Origin: Lachnospiraceae bacterium
GTDB lineage: Bacteria > Bacillota > Clostridia > Lachnospirales > Lachnospiraceae
Assembly (NCBI GenBank): GCA_022652545.1
Contig: JALCRM010000001.1
Location: forward strand, 466,425-530,424
Direction of reading: 5' to 3'
Length of the DNA stretch: 64,000 nt
Shown here in pieces: positions 26,664 through 35,935 of this stretch (positions are counted from its first letter, which is position 1; each line of letters starts with the position of its first letter). Made by a program: the position numbers and the translations under genes. Under the pieces are notes generated by a model that saw only the letters and a program-made list of their open reading frames with translations, did not search any database and was not told the DNA's origin.

Positions 26664-27229
26664 AAATGCTGAAAAAGGGGCAGTATGGGTATATCAGCAA
26701 CAGAAGGGTGTGGAAGATCCTGCTGCTGGTCGTTCTGCTTGCGGCGGATCTGGCCATGTTTGAGACAGCCAGAGCCTATTTCGGCACCGTGAAAAATCTT
26801 TTTTCCATTTTTGCGGTCCTGATCTGTCTGCCGATCGCCAAGTCGGCTGTCTCGATGATCATGTTCCTGAAGGCCAGGGGCTGCAGCGAAGGTGCGCACG
26901 AGCAGATCGAGAAGCACATCGGGGAGCTGGAAGGGGATTATGACCTGTACATGACCAGTTATACCCGTGACTTCCAGATCAGCCATATCACGGCTGCCTG
27001 CCACAATGTGGCGGCTTTCTCGGAGACAGACCGCGGCGATGGGAAAGCGGGCGAGGAACATATCCGCAAAATGCTGGAACAGAACGGCATGAAGGGCTAT
27101 GAAGTCAAAATATTCTACAACCTGCACAAGTATCTGGAACGCCTGGATTCGTTGAACCAGCTTTCAAAGGCGGCCGGAAAAGAGGATCTGACGAAGGAAT
27201 TCGACCTGTTCAGATCTATTTCGATCTGA
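26660..27229 (+). CDS. two-helix membrane protein of unknown function
   Basis: A 189-residue protein with two closely spaced membrane helices near residues 19-40 (ILLLVVLLAADLAMFE) and 45-70 (LFSIFAVLICLPIAKSAVSM). A cytoplasmic domain with mixed charge follows, containing YMTSYTRDFQISHITAACHN. I do not recognise a family. The start overlaps the HAD stop (ATGA), and 15 nt separate it from the pseudouridine synthase gene, so the three form one operon. Confidence 0.75.
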   Translation: MKMLKKGQYGYISNRRVWKILLLVVLLAADLAMFETARAYFGTVKNLFSIFAVLICLPIAKSAVSMIMFLKARGCSEGAHEQIEKHIGELEGDYDLYMTSYTRDFQISHITAACHNVAAFSETDRGDGKAGEEHIRKMLEQNGMKGYEVKIFYNLHKYLERLDSLNQLSKAAGKEDLTKEFDLFRSISI

Positions 27230-27244
27230 CGGGCGGCGGAAAAC

Positions 27245-28348
27245 ATGCGTGAACTGAAAGTGACAGACAGTGAAAAGGGACAGCGGTTCGACAAATATCT
27301 GAAGAGAAAACTTTCGGCTGCCCCGGCATCCTTCATCTACAAGATGCTGCGCAAAAAGAACATCACGCTGAACGGAAAGAAGGCTGCGGGCAGTGAACTG
27401 CTGCAGGCCGGCGACGCGGTGGCCCTGTATCTGTCGGAGGAAACGTTCGCCCTGTTTTCCGGTGCGGCGGAAGCGGGAAGTACGGAGAAAACCACGGCAG
27501 CGCGGCCCGCGGAGACGCACGGCGCGTCAGCCTGCCTGCAGGCCTACCGGTCGATCGGGAGCCGCTATCATGGTTCGCCTGTCCTTTACGAGGACGGGGA
27601 TATCATGCTGGTATGCAAACTGCCGGGCATCCTTTCCCAGAAGGCGGAAGCGGATGATGAATCCATGAATGAGTGGCTTCTCGGCTGTCTGCTCGAACGC
27701 GGGGAGATCACCGCAGAAAGCATGCGTGAATTCAGGCCGTCGGTGGTGAACCGCCTGGACCGCAATACCGGCGGCATCCTGATCATGGGCAAAACCCTGA
27801 GCGGAAGCAGGGAAATGACGCGTCTTCTGCGCACCAGGGAGCTTCATAAGTTCTACTGCCTGGTCGCCGGCGGCAGGATCGAAGCACCCGGCACGATCGA
27901 AGGCTGGATAAAGAAAGACGAGGAGACCAACCGGGTCATTCAAACTGACCGGAACGATCCACAGGCGGCTTATTCCAAGACTGTCTACAAGCCTCTTGTT
28001 AAGGGCAGCGCACTGACGCTCGTGGAAGCCGAACTTATCACAGGCAGGACACATCAGCTGCGCGCACATTTCGCCCTGCAGGGCTGGCCGGTCGCCGGTG
28101 ACCGCAAATACGGGGACCCGAAACTGAACAGGGCCATGGCGGATGCGTTCGGTGTGCGCGATCAGATGCTCTGGTGCACCAGGGTCGTGTTTCCGGCAAT
28201 GAGCGGCGAATGGGAAAGACTGTCCGGCAGGGAATTCCTCTGCGGGGCCCCGGAAGTATACGAAAGAGCGGTAAAAGAATATGGCAACGTGGAATTCCAG
28301 GGGACTTCGAGGGTCCACGCTGGAAGAGCTCATCAATCGCACAAATGA
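27245..28348 (+). CDS. RluC/RluD-type 23S rRNA pseudouridine synthase
   Basis: A 367-residue RluA-family synthase that converts uridines in RNA to pseudouridine. An S4 RNA-binding domain occupies residues 10-65 (RFDKYLKRKLSAAPASFIYK). The catalytic segment reads VNRLDRNTGGILIMGKT with the conserved Asp; the usual preceding His is Asn here. Later family motifs are LITGRTHQLRAHFALQGWPV and DRKYG. An Ala/Glu/Thr-rich linker of about 35 residues joins the domains. The target site is unknown. Its 3' end overlaps recU by 68 nt. Confidence 0.9.
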   Translation: MRELKVTDSEKGQRFDKYLKRKLSAAPASFIYKMLRKKNITLNGKKAAGSELLQAGDAVALYLSEETFALFSGAAEAGSTEKTTAARPAETHGASACLQAYRSIGSRYHGSPVLYEDGDIMLVCKLPGILSQKAEADDESMNEWLLGCLLERGEITAESMREFRPSVVNRLDRNTGGILIMGKTLSGSREMTRLLRTRELHKFYCLVAGGRIEAPGTIEGWIKKDEETNRVIQTDRNDPQAAYSKTVYKPLVKGSALTLVEAELITGRTHQLRAHFALQGWPVAGDRKYGDPKLNRAMADAFGVRDQMLWCTRVVFPAMSGEWERLSGREFLCGAPEVYERAVKEYGNVEFQGTSRVHAGRAHQSHK

Positions 28349-28814
28349 AAAATATCGTGAGCAGCATCTGGCACTGATCCAGAAGATCCCTACCCCGATT
28401 ACGCCCATCAACATGGACAAGGAATCCCGGCATATCACGCTCGCGTATTTTGACCAGAAGAGCACGGTGGACTATATCGGCACCGTACAGGGCATACCGG
28501 TGTGTTTTGACGCCAAGGAAAGCGCTTCAGGCACCTTCAGTCTCCAGAACATCCACCCCCACCAGGTGCAGTTCATGAAAGAATTTGAAGAACAGAAAGG
28601 GATCGCCTTTTTCCTGATCTCCTATACGGGTGAGGATTTTTATTATTACCTGGCTTTCAGGGAGTTCCTCCCGTTCTGGGAACGTGCGGAAAACGGGGGC
28701 CGCAAGAGCTTCCGCCTGGACGAACTGGACAAAACATGGATCCTTCCCCGGAAAAGCGGGTATCTGGTCCCGTATCTGGAGATGATCAACAAAGACCTTC
28801 TGGAGCGAGATTGA
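28281..28814 (+). CDS. recU: Holliday junction resolvase RecU
   Basis: RecU cuts Holliday junctions in Firmicutes, where it replaces RuvC. The 177 residues include WNSRGLRGSTLEELINRTN, TVDYIGTVQGIPVCFDAKES carrying the Asp, Glu and Lys of the endonuclease site, and HPHQVQFMKEFEEQKGIAFF. Slightly shorter than the Bacillus protein, lacking its N-terminal extension. The start lies inside the preceding gene. It provides the nuclease that goes with RuvAB at 1,282-2,920. Confidence 0.93.
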   Translation: MATWNSRGLRGSTLEELINRTNEKYREQHLALIQKIPTPITPINMDKESRHITLAYFDQKSTVDYIGTVQGIPVCFDAKESASGTFSLQNIHPHQVQFMKEFEEQKGIAFFLISYTGEDFYYYLAFREFLPFWERAENGGRKSFRLDELDKTWILPRKSGYLVPYLEMINKDLLERD

Positions 28815-28839
28815 CAGGCAGGCAGGTTTCCGGTATACT
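28811..28839 (+). promoter_or_regulatory. consensus promoter of the histidine operon
   Basis: TTGACA (28811-28816), 17-nt spacer, TATACT (28834-28839). The -35 overlaps the recU stop codon. The leader to hisZ is about 105 nt. No T-box core or run of His codons was seen, so attenuation is not supported. Confidence 0.85.
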
Positions 28840-28950
28840 TCCACGTAGTTTACCGTGATAGCACAATGCAATTTCACCGCACTAAAGCAAACGACAGTGC
28901 GATGCAGAGACGGAGATCCACAGACCCGGGAAAACAGAGGAACAACAGGC

Positions 28951-30093
28951 ATGGCAGGTTCAAGGAAAAGCAGTGTCCTGCTCCATACGCCGGAAGGCGT
29001 GCGGGACATCTACGGAAAAGAGCTATCGGAAAAAAAGGCGGTCCTGGACTCGATCAGCAGGAGAATGCACCTGTACGGATACGAGGATATACAGACGCCT
29101 ACCTTCGAGTATTTTGACGTGTTTTCAAGGGAGATCGGCACAACGCCTTCGAGGGAACTGTACAAGTTCTTCGACAAGGAAGGCGACACGCTGGTGCTGC
29201 GTCCCGACTTTACGCCCCCTACGGCGCGCTGCGCCGCAAAGTATTTCCTGGAGGAAGACAGGCCGCTTCGTTTCTGCTACAGCGGAAGCGTTTTCCAGAA
29301 CGTGTCCGACCTGCAGGGGAAACTCCGTGAATCCACGCAGACAGGGGTGGAGCTGATCGGTGACGGTTCGGTGCAGGCGGATGCGGAAGCGATCGCACTG
29401 CTTATTGAATGCCTGCGCGATGCGGGACTTTCGGAATTTCAGATCTCGGTGGGCAACGCCGATTTCTTCCGCGGCATCTGCGAGGCTTCTCACATCGATC
29501 CCGATACGGAATATGCGCTGCGGGAACAGATCTCGGGGAAAAACTATTATGCGGCCGAAAACCTGCTGATCGAGCAGAAAGTGCCGGAGCGCGACAGGAA
29601 CAGGCTGCTGCAGATCTCCGACTTCATCGGTTCGGCGAGCGCGCTGAAAGCCGCGGAATCGGCGGCGGACAATGAACGCAGCCGGAATGCGGCGGAACGT
29701 CTGGCGGCCGTATACGGTGTGCTGGAGGAATACGGACTGGCAAAATATGTCAGTTTTGACCTTTCGATGCTCAGCAAATACAATTATTATACGGGCGTGA
29801 TCTTCAGGGGAGTCACCTACGGCGCCGGGGACGCGATCGCTGCGGGCGGCCGCTACGATACGCTGATCGAACATTTCGGCAAGAAGGCTCCGGCCGTCGG
29901 CTTCATGATCCCGATCGACCTTCTTATGGAAGCGATGCGCAGCCAGAAGATCGAGCGGAAACAGGATGCGGAGCCGGAAGTCTTCACGTACAGCGAAGCC
30001 AGCTACAGCGCACAGCTGCGCAAGGCATTGAAATGCCGTGCAGAGGGGCGCGCCGCGGTGCTGCTTCCCGGGAGAGGACAGGACGGACAATGA
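28951..30093 (+). CDS. hisZ: ATP phosphoribosyltransferase regulatory subunit HisZ
   Basis: HisZ is a histidyl-tRNA-synthetase paralogue that, with short HisG, forms the first enzyme of histidine synthesis and its feedback sensor. The 380 residues show LLHTPEGVRDIYGKE, DTLVLRPDFTPPTARCAAKY (class II motif 2 region) and DLSMLSKYNYYTGVIFRGV. The tRNA-binding domain of HisRS is missing, as expected for HisZ. Start 28951 is chosen because the conserved sequence begins soon after. The stop overlaps hisG (ATGA). Confidence 0.93.
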   Translation: MAGSRKSSVLLHTPEGVRDIYGKELSEKKAVLDSISRRMHLYGYEDIQTPTFEYFDVFSREIGTTPSRELYKFFDKEGDTLVLRPDFTPPTARCAAKYFLEEDRPLRFCYSGSVFQNVSDLQGKLRESTQTGVELIGDGSVQADAEAIALLIECLRDAGLSEFQISVGNADFFRGICEASHIDPDTEYALREQISGKNYYAAENLLIEQKVPERDRNRLLQISDFIGSASALKAAESAADNERSRNAAERLAAVYGVLEEYGLAKYVSFDLSMLSKYNYYTGVIFRGVTYGAGDAIAAGGRYDTLIEHFGKKAPAVGFMIPIDLLMEAMRSQKIERKQDAEPEVFTYSEASYSAQLRKALKCRAEGRAAVLLPGRGQDGQ

Positions 30094-30731
30094 AAAACGG
30101 ATATCTGACCGTGGCCCTTACGAAGGGAAGGCTGGCGGACAAAACACTGGAACTGTTCGAAAAGGCCGGCATCCGCATGGATGAGATGCACGACAGGGAC
30201 ACGAGAAAACTGATCTTTGTCAATGAAGAGCAGAAGTTGCGCTTCTTCCTTGCCAAGGGGCCCGACGTGCCGACGTATGTGGAGTACGGCGCTGCGGATA
30301 TCGGCGTAGCCGGTTCCGACATCATTATGGAAGAGAAGCGCCGGGTGTACGAGGTGCTGGACCTCGGGTTCGGGAAATGCCGCATGTGCGTGGCGGGACC
30401 GGCGGAAACGGGCGATCTGCTGAAGCACCATGAAATGATCCGCGTGGCTACAAAGTACCCCAATATTGCGAGGGAGTACTTCTACAACCAGAAGCACCAG
30501 ACCGTCGACATCATCAAATTGAACGGCTCCGTGGAACTGGGGCCTATCGTCGGGCTTTCCGACGTGATCGTGGATATTGTGGAAACAGGCTCCACACTGC
30601 GGGAAAACGAGCTGGAGGTACTGGAAGTCGTCTGTCCGCTGAGCGCCAGGATGATCGTGAACCAGGTCAGCATGCAGATGGATACGGAGCGGATCCGGAA
30701 GCTGATAGCAAAACTGCGGGAAGTCGGCTGA
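30090..30731 (+). CDS. hisG: ATP phosphoribosyltransferase, short form HisG
   Basis: HisG condenses ATP and PRPP in the committed step of histidine synthesis. The 213 residues are the short form that needs HisZ. It reads LTVALTKGRLADKTLELFEK, YVEYGAADIGVAGSD and the PRPP-binding IVDIVETGSTLRENELEV. No C-terminal regulatory domain is present. It is coupled to hisZ by overlap and followed by 88 nt before hisD. Confidence 0.96.
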   Translation: MKNGYLTVALTKGRLADKTLELFEKAGIRMDEMHDRDTRKLIFVNEEQKLRFFLAKGPDVPTYVEYGAADIGVAGSDIIMEEKRRVYEVLDLGFGKCRMCVAGPAETGDLLKHHEMIRVATKYPNIAREYFYNQKHQTVDIIKLNGSVELGPIVGLSDVIVDIVETGSTLRENELEVLEVVCPLSARMIVNQVSMQMDTERIRKLIAKLREVG

Positions 30732-30794
30732 TTTCCGGCTGCAGGCCGCAGGACGCAGGCGGCAGCAGCAGCGGCATTTCGGACAGGAAAGATA

Positions 30795-30815
30795 CGGGGC
30801 TCCTCCCCGCGGAGG
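30795..30815 (+). promoter_or_regulatory. hisD ribosome-site hairpins, mutually exclusive
   Basis: CGGGG/CCCCG (30795-30799, 30805-30809) enclose CTCCT. The overlapping alternative pairs CCTCC (30802-30806) with the Shine-Dalgarno GGAGG (30811-30815), 4 nt before the hisD ATG. Only one of the two can form. Confidence 0.5.
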
Positions 30816-30819
30816 CATT

Positions 30820-32127
30820 ATGAAGATCACGGAACTTACGGAAAATGAACAGGAAAAACTGCTGGAGGTCCTGCTGAAGCGCAGCCCTTCCAGCTACGGG
30901 GAGTACGAAAAGACCGTCAGCGGCATACTGGCAGATGTGAGAAGCCGCGGCGACAGCGCTCTTTTTGAGTATGAGAATAAATTCGATCACTGCGTGCTAA
31001 CAAAGGATACGGTCAGGGTCACGCGCGAAGAAACGGAAGCCGCGTACAGCGCCCTGGATCCGGAGTTCGTAAGGGTCATGAAAAAGGCAGCGGAAAACAT
31101 CCGCAGCTATCACGAAAAACAGGTCCAGCAGAGCTGGTTCTCCAGCTCAGAGGACGGCATTGTTCTGGGGCAGAAGGTCACGCCGCTGGCAAGTTCCGGC
31201 TGTTATGCACCGGGCGGCAGGGCAGCATACCCCTCCAGTGTCCTGATGAACGTCATTCCGGCCAAAGTGGCAGGTGTGGAGCATATCATCGTCTGTACGC
31301 CTCCGGATGCGGAGGGCCGTATACCTGCAGGCACGCTGGTCGCCGCGGATATTGCCGGTGCTGACGAAGTGTTCAAGGCGGGCGGTGCACAGGCGATCGG
31401 TGCCATGGCGTTCGGAACGGAGAGCATTCCGCGCGTCGACAAGATCACAGGACCGGGAAACATTTATGTGGCTTTGGCCAAAAAGCAGTGTTTCGGATAT
31501 ACCGGCATCGATTCCGTGGCAGGCCCCAGTGAGATCCTCGTACTGGCTGACGAAACCGCAGACGCGCGCTATGTAGCGGCCGACCTGCTCTCACAGGCGG
31601 AGCACGATCCCATGGCCAGCGCGATCCTGCTCACGACGAGCAGGGAACTGGCCCAGCAGGTGTCCGATGAGATAGACGGCTTCCTGAAGACCCTTTCCAG
31701 GGCAGAGATCATCCGCAGGTCCCTGGACAGCTACGGTTATCTTTTTGTGGCATCTTCCATGGATCAGCTGATCGATGCAGCCAACAGGATCGCTTCGGAG
31801 CACATGGAGATTGTTACCAGGGATCCCTTTACGGTCATGACAAAGATCCGCAACGCAGGCGCGATCTTCCTGGGAACATGGTCGTCCGAACCGCTCGGGG
31901 ATTATTTTGCCGGCCCCAATCACATCCTGCCCACCAACGGGACGGCCCGGTTCTTCTCACCGCTCGGTGTGGACCAGTTCGTGAAGAAGAGCAGCGTGAT
32001 CTCTTATTCGAGAGAGGCACTGGAAAAGGTACACGGGGATATCGAACTCTTTGCGGAAAACGAGGGACTTACAGCCCACGCCAATTCGATCCGGGTGCGG
32101 TTCGAAGAGAAGGATGGTTCAAAATGA
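30820..32127 (+). CDS. hisD: histidinol dehydrogenase HisD
   Basis: HisD oxidises L-histidinol to histidine in two NAD-dependent steps, the last of the pathway. The 435 residues show GSGCY-like SSGCYAPGGRAAYPSSVLMN, VFKAGGAQAIGAMAFGTES, KITGPGNIYVALAK, the zinc-site segment LLSQAEHDP and the catalytic SEHMEIVTRDP. The length is normal. Its start follows a possible ribosome-site switch; its stop overlaps hisB (ATGA). Confidence 0.96.
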   Translation: MKITELTENEQEKLLEVLLKRSPSSYGEYEKTVSGILADVRSRGDSALFEYENKFDHCVLTKDTVRVTREETEAAYSALDPEFVRVMKKAAENIRSYHEKQVQQSWFSSSEDGIVLGQKVTPLASSGCYAPGGRAAYPSSVLMNVIPAKVAGVEHIIVCTPPDAEGRIPAGTLVAADIAGADEVFKAGGAQAIGAMAFGTESIPRVDKITGPGNIYVALAKKQCFGYTGIDSVAGPSEILVLADETADARYVAADLLSQAEHDPMASAILLTTSRELAQQVSDEIDGFLKTLSRAEIIRRSLDSYGYLFVASSMDQLIDAANRIASEHMEIVTRDPFTVMTKIRNAGAIFLGTWSSEPLGDYFAGPNHILPTNGTARFFSPLGVDQFVKKSSVISYSREALEKVHGDIELFAENEGLTAHANSIRVRFEEKDGSK

Positions 32128-32708
32128 GAAAAGCAGAGGTGGCCAGGAAGACAGGCGAAACAGACATACTGATGAAGCTGAATATGGACGGCTCCGGGAA
32201 GGCTGAGATCGATACGGGCATCGGATTTTTTGACCATATGCTGGATGCCTTTGCGCGTCACGGTCTGTTCGACCTGACGCTGAAGACAAAGGGCGACCTC
32301 AATGTCGACGGGCACCATACGGTAGAGGATACGGGGCTCGTGCTCGGACAGGCGATCCGCAATGCCGTCGGGGACAAGAAGGGCATCCGGCGCTATGGCT
32401 ATTTTATCCTTCCCATGGACGAAGCGCTGGTACTGTGTGCGGTGGATCTGTGCGGAAGACCGTGTTTTGTCTATGACGCCCAGATCCCGTCCGAAAGAGT
32501 GGGGGATTTCGAAACGGAGCTGGTGCCTGAATTCTTCGGGGCCGTGGCCAATACGGCAGGCATGAACCTGCATATCAAGGTTCTGGCCGGCAGAAACAGC
32601 CACCACATGATCGAGGCCATGTTCAAAGCCTTTGCCAAGGCGCTCGATATGGCAGTGGGAAGCGACGAAAGAATAAACGGCGTGCTCAGCACGAAAGGGA
32701 CACTGTAA
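32124..32708 (+). CDS. hisB: imidazoleglycerol-phosphate dehydratase HisB
   Basis: HisB dehydrates imidazole glycerol phosphate to imidazole acetol phosphate. The 194 residues are the monofunctional form, without the phosphatase domain of enterics. Metal-binding motifs are [23 protein letters not shown] and [16 protein letters not shown]. It is coupled to hisD upstream and to the fusion gene downstream (TAATG). Confidence 0.97.
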   Translation: MRKAEVARKTGETDILMKLNMDGSGKAEIDTGIGFFDHMLDAFARHGLFDLTLKTKGDLNVDGHHTVEDTGLVLGQAIRNAVGDKKGIRRYGYFILPMDEALVLCAVDLCGRPCFVYDAQIPSERVGDFETELVPEFFGAVANTAGMNLHIKVLAGRNSHHMIEAMFKAFAKALDMAVGSDERINGVLSTKGTL

Positions 32709-34177
32709 TGGGAGAGTCAGTCATCAAAAAATTCATACCCTGCATTTTTCTTCTGCGCGGGAATGCGGTCGCGGGTCTGCGTGACGACGCCGTGGTTTCT
32801 CCGGATCCTGTCGCACTGGCCAGGACATATGCGGCCAACGATGCAGACGGCCTGCTGATCTTTGACCGCTCGGAGGGAGACCGGGAACACGAACAGTCGA
32901 TCGCGATCATCCGTACGATCTGTGCGTCCGTGCCGCTGCCAGTGATCGGCGCCGGCAATATCCACCGCATGGAAGACGTCAAAAAGCTGATCTATGCCGG
33001 CTGTGACAAGGCAGCGCTGAACTATTCGCGGCAGGGCAACATAGACCTGACAAAACAGGTCTCGGAGAAGTTCGGGAAAAACCGCATAGCCGCGTGCTAC
33101 CGCGTGGAGGACTCCGTCAAGGAGCACATGGAGCTGATCCGGGATTGTGTGGACACGATGATCCTTCTCGACGAAAGCGCCATACGGGAAGCAGTACAGA
33201 TCACGGATGTGCCGACGCTCATCTGCATTCCCGATGTTTCGCTCGATAAGATCCTCGAGCTGCTGCGCTATGACGCGATCTGCGGCATAACGGGAAAAGC
33301 CGTGAACGACAACAGCGGACAGCTGGCGGAAATCAAGAAACTCTGTGCGGAAAACGGCATCCATGTGCGCGAGAGCAGGACAGCTTTTTCATGGGACGAT
33401 TTCAAAAAGGACGCACAGGGGCTGCTGCCCTGCGTCGTACAGGAGGATTCCACCGACGAGGTGCTGATGGTGGCCTGGATGAACGAGGAGGCCTACCGCA
33501 ATACGGTAAGGACCGGACGCATGACCTACTGGTCACGCAGCCGCGGGGAGCTCTGGGTCAAGGGCGAGACCAGCGGACACTACCAGTACGTGCGTTCGCT
33601 GACCGCCGACTGCGACATGGACACTCTTCTGGCCCGTGTGGAACAGATCGGCGCAGCCTGCCATACCGGCGCGCATTCCTGCTTTTTCAACAGGGACCTG
33701 GAGATTGGCGTACCGAAAACAGGGACCAGACGTGTCCTTGAGCAGGTATACGGCGTGATCGCGGACCGCAGGGAGCATCCGAAGGAAGGCTCCTATACAA
33801 ACTATCTGTTTGACAAAGGCCTGGATAAAATGCTGAAGAAGCTGGGAGAAGAAAACAGCGAGATCATCATTGCATCCAAAAATACGGATAACAACGAGAT
33901 CATTTACGAAATGAGCGACTACCTCTATCATATGATGGTCGTAATGGCCGAGAAAGGGATCACCTGGGAAGACCTTTCGAGGGAGCTGCTGCGCAGGGAA
34001 CAGAAACCCGAAAAATCGGAAGGTTCTTCGGAAAAGGCCGGTTCCGCTGCGCCGGCAGCGGCAGGCGGGGCAGCCGGGATATCCGGAATTCCCGGTGCAT
34101 CCGGGACGGAGGACGGCGAAAACACTGCCTCCTGCACGACGGATGCCGTTTCTCCGTCACAGGGAGATCAACACTGA
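32708..34177 (+). CDS. hisIE: fusion of a degenerate HisF-like barrel, HisI and HisE
   Basis: The 489-residue protein has three parts. Residues 1-225 resemble a HisA/HisF barrel ([20 protein letters not shown]), but the catalytic Asp of the IPCLDV motif is replaced (IPCIFL). Residues 240-345 are HisI, PR-AMP cyclohydrolase, with [18 protein letters not shown] and the zinc motif [10 protein letters not shown]. Residues 355-450 are HisE, PR-ATP pyrophosphatase ([26 protein letters not shown]). A Gly/Ala/Ser tail of ~40 residues ends it. HisI and HisE should be active; the barrel is probably structural or regulatory. hisA, hisF, hisH and hisC are absent from this operon. Confidence 0.88.
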   Translation: MGESVIKKFIPCIFLLRGNAVAGLRDDAVVSPDPVALARTYAANDADGLLIFDRSEGDREHEQSIAIIRTICASVPLPVIGAGNIHRMEDVKKLIYAGCDKAALNYSRQGNIDLTKQVSEKFGKNRIAACYRVEDSVKEHMELIRDCVDTMILLDESAIREAVQITDVPTLICIPDVSLDKILELLRYDAICGITGKAVNDNSGQLAEIKKLCAENGIHVRESRTAFSWDDFKKDAQGLLPCVVQEDSTDEVLMVAWMNEEAYRNTVRTGRMTYWSRSRGELWVKGETSGHYQYVRSLTADCDMDTLLARVEQIGAACHTGAHSCFFNRDLEIGVPKTGTRRVLEQVYGVIADRREHPKEGSYTNYLFDKGLDKMLKKLGEENSEIIIASKNTDNNEIIYEMSDYLYHMMVVMAEKGITWEDLSRELLRREQKPEKSEGSSEKAGSAAPAAAGGAAGISGIPGASGTEDGENTASCTTDAVSPSQGDQH

Positions 34178-34178
34178 A

Positions 34179-35429
34179 ATGAAGCTCGTCATTGCAAAAC
34201 GCGGAGCCGGTGAATTCGGCTTCTGCCTGGAAAACGGAAAACTGATCGAAATATTCCCCGTCCGCGAAGACGGGGAATGTTTTTCCGCGGGCGATATCGC
34301 TGTGGGCAGAGTGCGGAGCGTGGTACCTTCCCTGCATGCAGCGTTCGTCGACATCGTAAAGGGAGACCGCGAGCAGGAGAAGCTGGGAGGAAAGGCTTAT
34401 CTGCCGTTCTCCGAGTTGCCGCAGCACCTGCGCGGGAGCACTCTGAAGGCAGAGACGCTGCTGCCGGTGCAGATCGTCGCGATGCCCGCGAACGGAAAAC
34501 CGGCAAAACTCACCGCTATGCCTGTACTGAGCGGAAAATACTGTGTTGCGGGAGAGAATATCCGCGGCGTGACGGCATCCCGGAAACTGGACGGCAGCTG
34601 CAGAAAAAGCCTGACCGACGCAGTCAGACAATGCACGCAGGACCGTGCGGAGGCTGCCGGTCAATGCCTGCGGGACGGTGCTGCAGCTGATCTGCCGCAG
34701 CGGGGCATCATTGTGCGTACGAACGCGGGAGAGCTCCTTCAGGGAAAAACGGATGGCGGAGAAACGCAGGAGCAGGAACATGACGGGCAGGACAGCCTGC
34801 GTCCGCTCACCGAGGAAGTGCGCAGCCTGCTGGACAAACTGGATGAGATCGACAGGACGGCCTGTATGCGCCCCGCAGGAGCGGTGCTGTACCGGGCGCC
34901 TTCGCTGTGCGATCAGAAGATCCGCGACTACGAGCCGGAGGAGGTCCTGCGTACAGATGATCCTGACTATCTGAAGGTGCACGGGATCGAAAAACAGGTC
35001 AGAGCTGCCCTGGAGCGCCGTGTCTGGCTGGATTCCGGAGCTTATCTCATCTTTGACCGCACGGAGGCACTGACTGCGGTGGATGTGAATTCCGGACGCA
35101 GGGAAGAGGGGCACAGCGCCGTGAAAGACCCGCTGGCAGCTGAAAACATGGCTTTTTCAGTAAATATGGAAGCAGCCGAGGAGACGCTGCGGCAGATCCG
35201 TCTGCGCAATCTTTCCGGCATGATCCTCATCGACTTCATCAATGTGGATACGGACCACACCGCAGAACTGGCACACCGGCTCAGGGAGCTCTGCGCCGCA
35301 GACCCGCTTCCCACGAATTTTGTGGATATCACGGGGCTGGGGATCGCGGAGATCACGAGAAAGAAAACTGGGCCGGCACTGTCTGTCATAATGGCTGCAG
35401 CGGACGCTGAAATGCAGGAAAATGCTTGA
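34179..35429 (+). CDS. rng: RNase E/G family ribonuclease
   Basis: A 416-residue RNase G-like endoribonuclease for rRNA maturation and mRNA decay. The N-terminus holds an S1-type segment (GDIAVGRVRSVVPSLHAAFV). The catalytic metal-site motifs are intact: FDRTEALTAVDVNSGR and LSGMILIDFINVDTD. I see no CPxCxG zinc-link near the end, and the protein is shorter than E. coli RNase G (489). Between the S1 part and the nuclease core there is a poorly conserved stretch rich in Gln and charged residues. It starts 1 nt after the his fusion gene, and an rplU promoter overlaps its end, a neighbour order common in Clostridia. Confidence 0.88.
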   Translation: MKLVIAKRGAGEFGFCLENGKLIEIFPVREDGECFSAGDIAVGRVRSVVPSLHAAFVDIVKGDREQEKLGGKAYLPFSELPQHLRGSTLKAETLLPVQIVAMPANGKPAKLTAMPVLSGKYCVAGENIRGVTASRKLDGSCRKSLTDAVRQCTQDRAEAAGQCLRDGAAADLPQRGIIVRTNAGELLQGKTDGGETQEQEHDGQDSLRPLTEEVRSLLDKLDEIDRTACMRPAGAVLYRAPSLCDQKIRDYEPEEVLRTDDPDYLKVHGIEKQVRAALERRVWLDSGAYLIFDRTEALTAVDVNSGRREEGHSAVKDPLAAENMAFSVNMEAAEETLRQIRLRNLSGMILIDFINVDTDHTAELAHRLRELCAADPLPTNFVDITGLGIAEITRKKTGPALSVIMAAADAEMQENA

Positions 35430-35454
35430 CATAAGGGCATTGCGGATGTAAATT
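35426..35454 (+). promoter_or_regulatory. promoter of the rplU operon
   Basis: TTGACA (35426-35431) overlaps the rng stop; after 17 nt comes TAAATT (35449-35454). Confidence 0.7.
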
Positions 35455-35460
35455 TATTTG

Positions 35461-35598
35461 TGCATGCCGCATGGTAAGGCATGAAAGGCCGGACGGCAGC
35501 CGTGTTCTCTGACTGACAGGCCTTTCGCAAGAGCTCTGCACCGGGATACCGGACAGCGGTGCCGCCGAGTGCCAGCGAGTAAAAACAGAAGGAGGTAC
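35461..35598 (+). promoter_or_regulatory. structured 5' leader of rplU (L21-leader-like)
   Basis: The long leader can fold into successive hairpins: CATGCC/GGCATG near 35463-35482; GAAAGGCC/GGCCTTTC (35483-35490 with 35519-35526), a perfect 8-bp stem; and GCACCG/CGGTGC (35538-35543 with 35557-35562). Firmicutes rplU genes are known to carry an autoregulatory L21 leader RNA at this place; identity is inferred from position and structure, not from a model match. The ribosome site AGAAGGAGG follows. Confidence 0.6.
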
Positions 35599-35605
35599 CT
35601 ACATA

Positions 35606-35911
35606 ATGTACGCGATCATTGCAACAGGCGGAAAACAGTACAAGGTTTCCGAAGGCGACGTGATCAATGTCGAGAAGCTCGATGCGGAGGTCGGAAAGAC
35701 TGTATCTTTTGACCAGATCATCCTGATCGGCGGAGATTCGATCAAAGCGGCCGATGACGTCAAGGGAGCTACCGTTGACGCAACCGTCATGGACCAGGGC
35801 AAGGAAAAGAAAGTCATCGTTTACAGGTATAAACCGAAGTCGGGCTATCATAAGAAGAACGGCCACAGGCAGGCATATACCAAAGTCAGGATCGACAAGA
35901 TCAATGCCTGA
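35606..35911 (+). CDS. rplU: 50S ribosomal protein L21
   Basis: The 101-residue protein reads [18 protein letters not shown] at the start and has the conserved [20 protein letters not shown] near the end, which contacts 23S rRNA. First gene of the classical rplU-prp-rpmA operon, with a strong Shine-Dalgarno. Length and sequence are normal. Confidence 0.98.
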   Translation: MYAIIATGGKQYKVSEGDVINVEKLDAEVGKTVSFDQIILIGGDSIKAADDVKGATVDATVMDQGKEKKVIVYRYKPKSGYHKKNGHRQAYTKVRIDKINA

Positions 35912-35935
35912 GCACCGCTTGGGCCCGGCAGCAGT

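Noticed and set aside
28846..28950. T-box or His attenuator before hisZ.
   Set aside because: No T-box core sequence, no His-rich leader peptide and no terminator hairpin with a T run were found.
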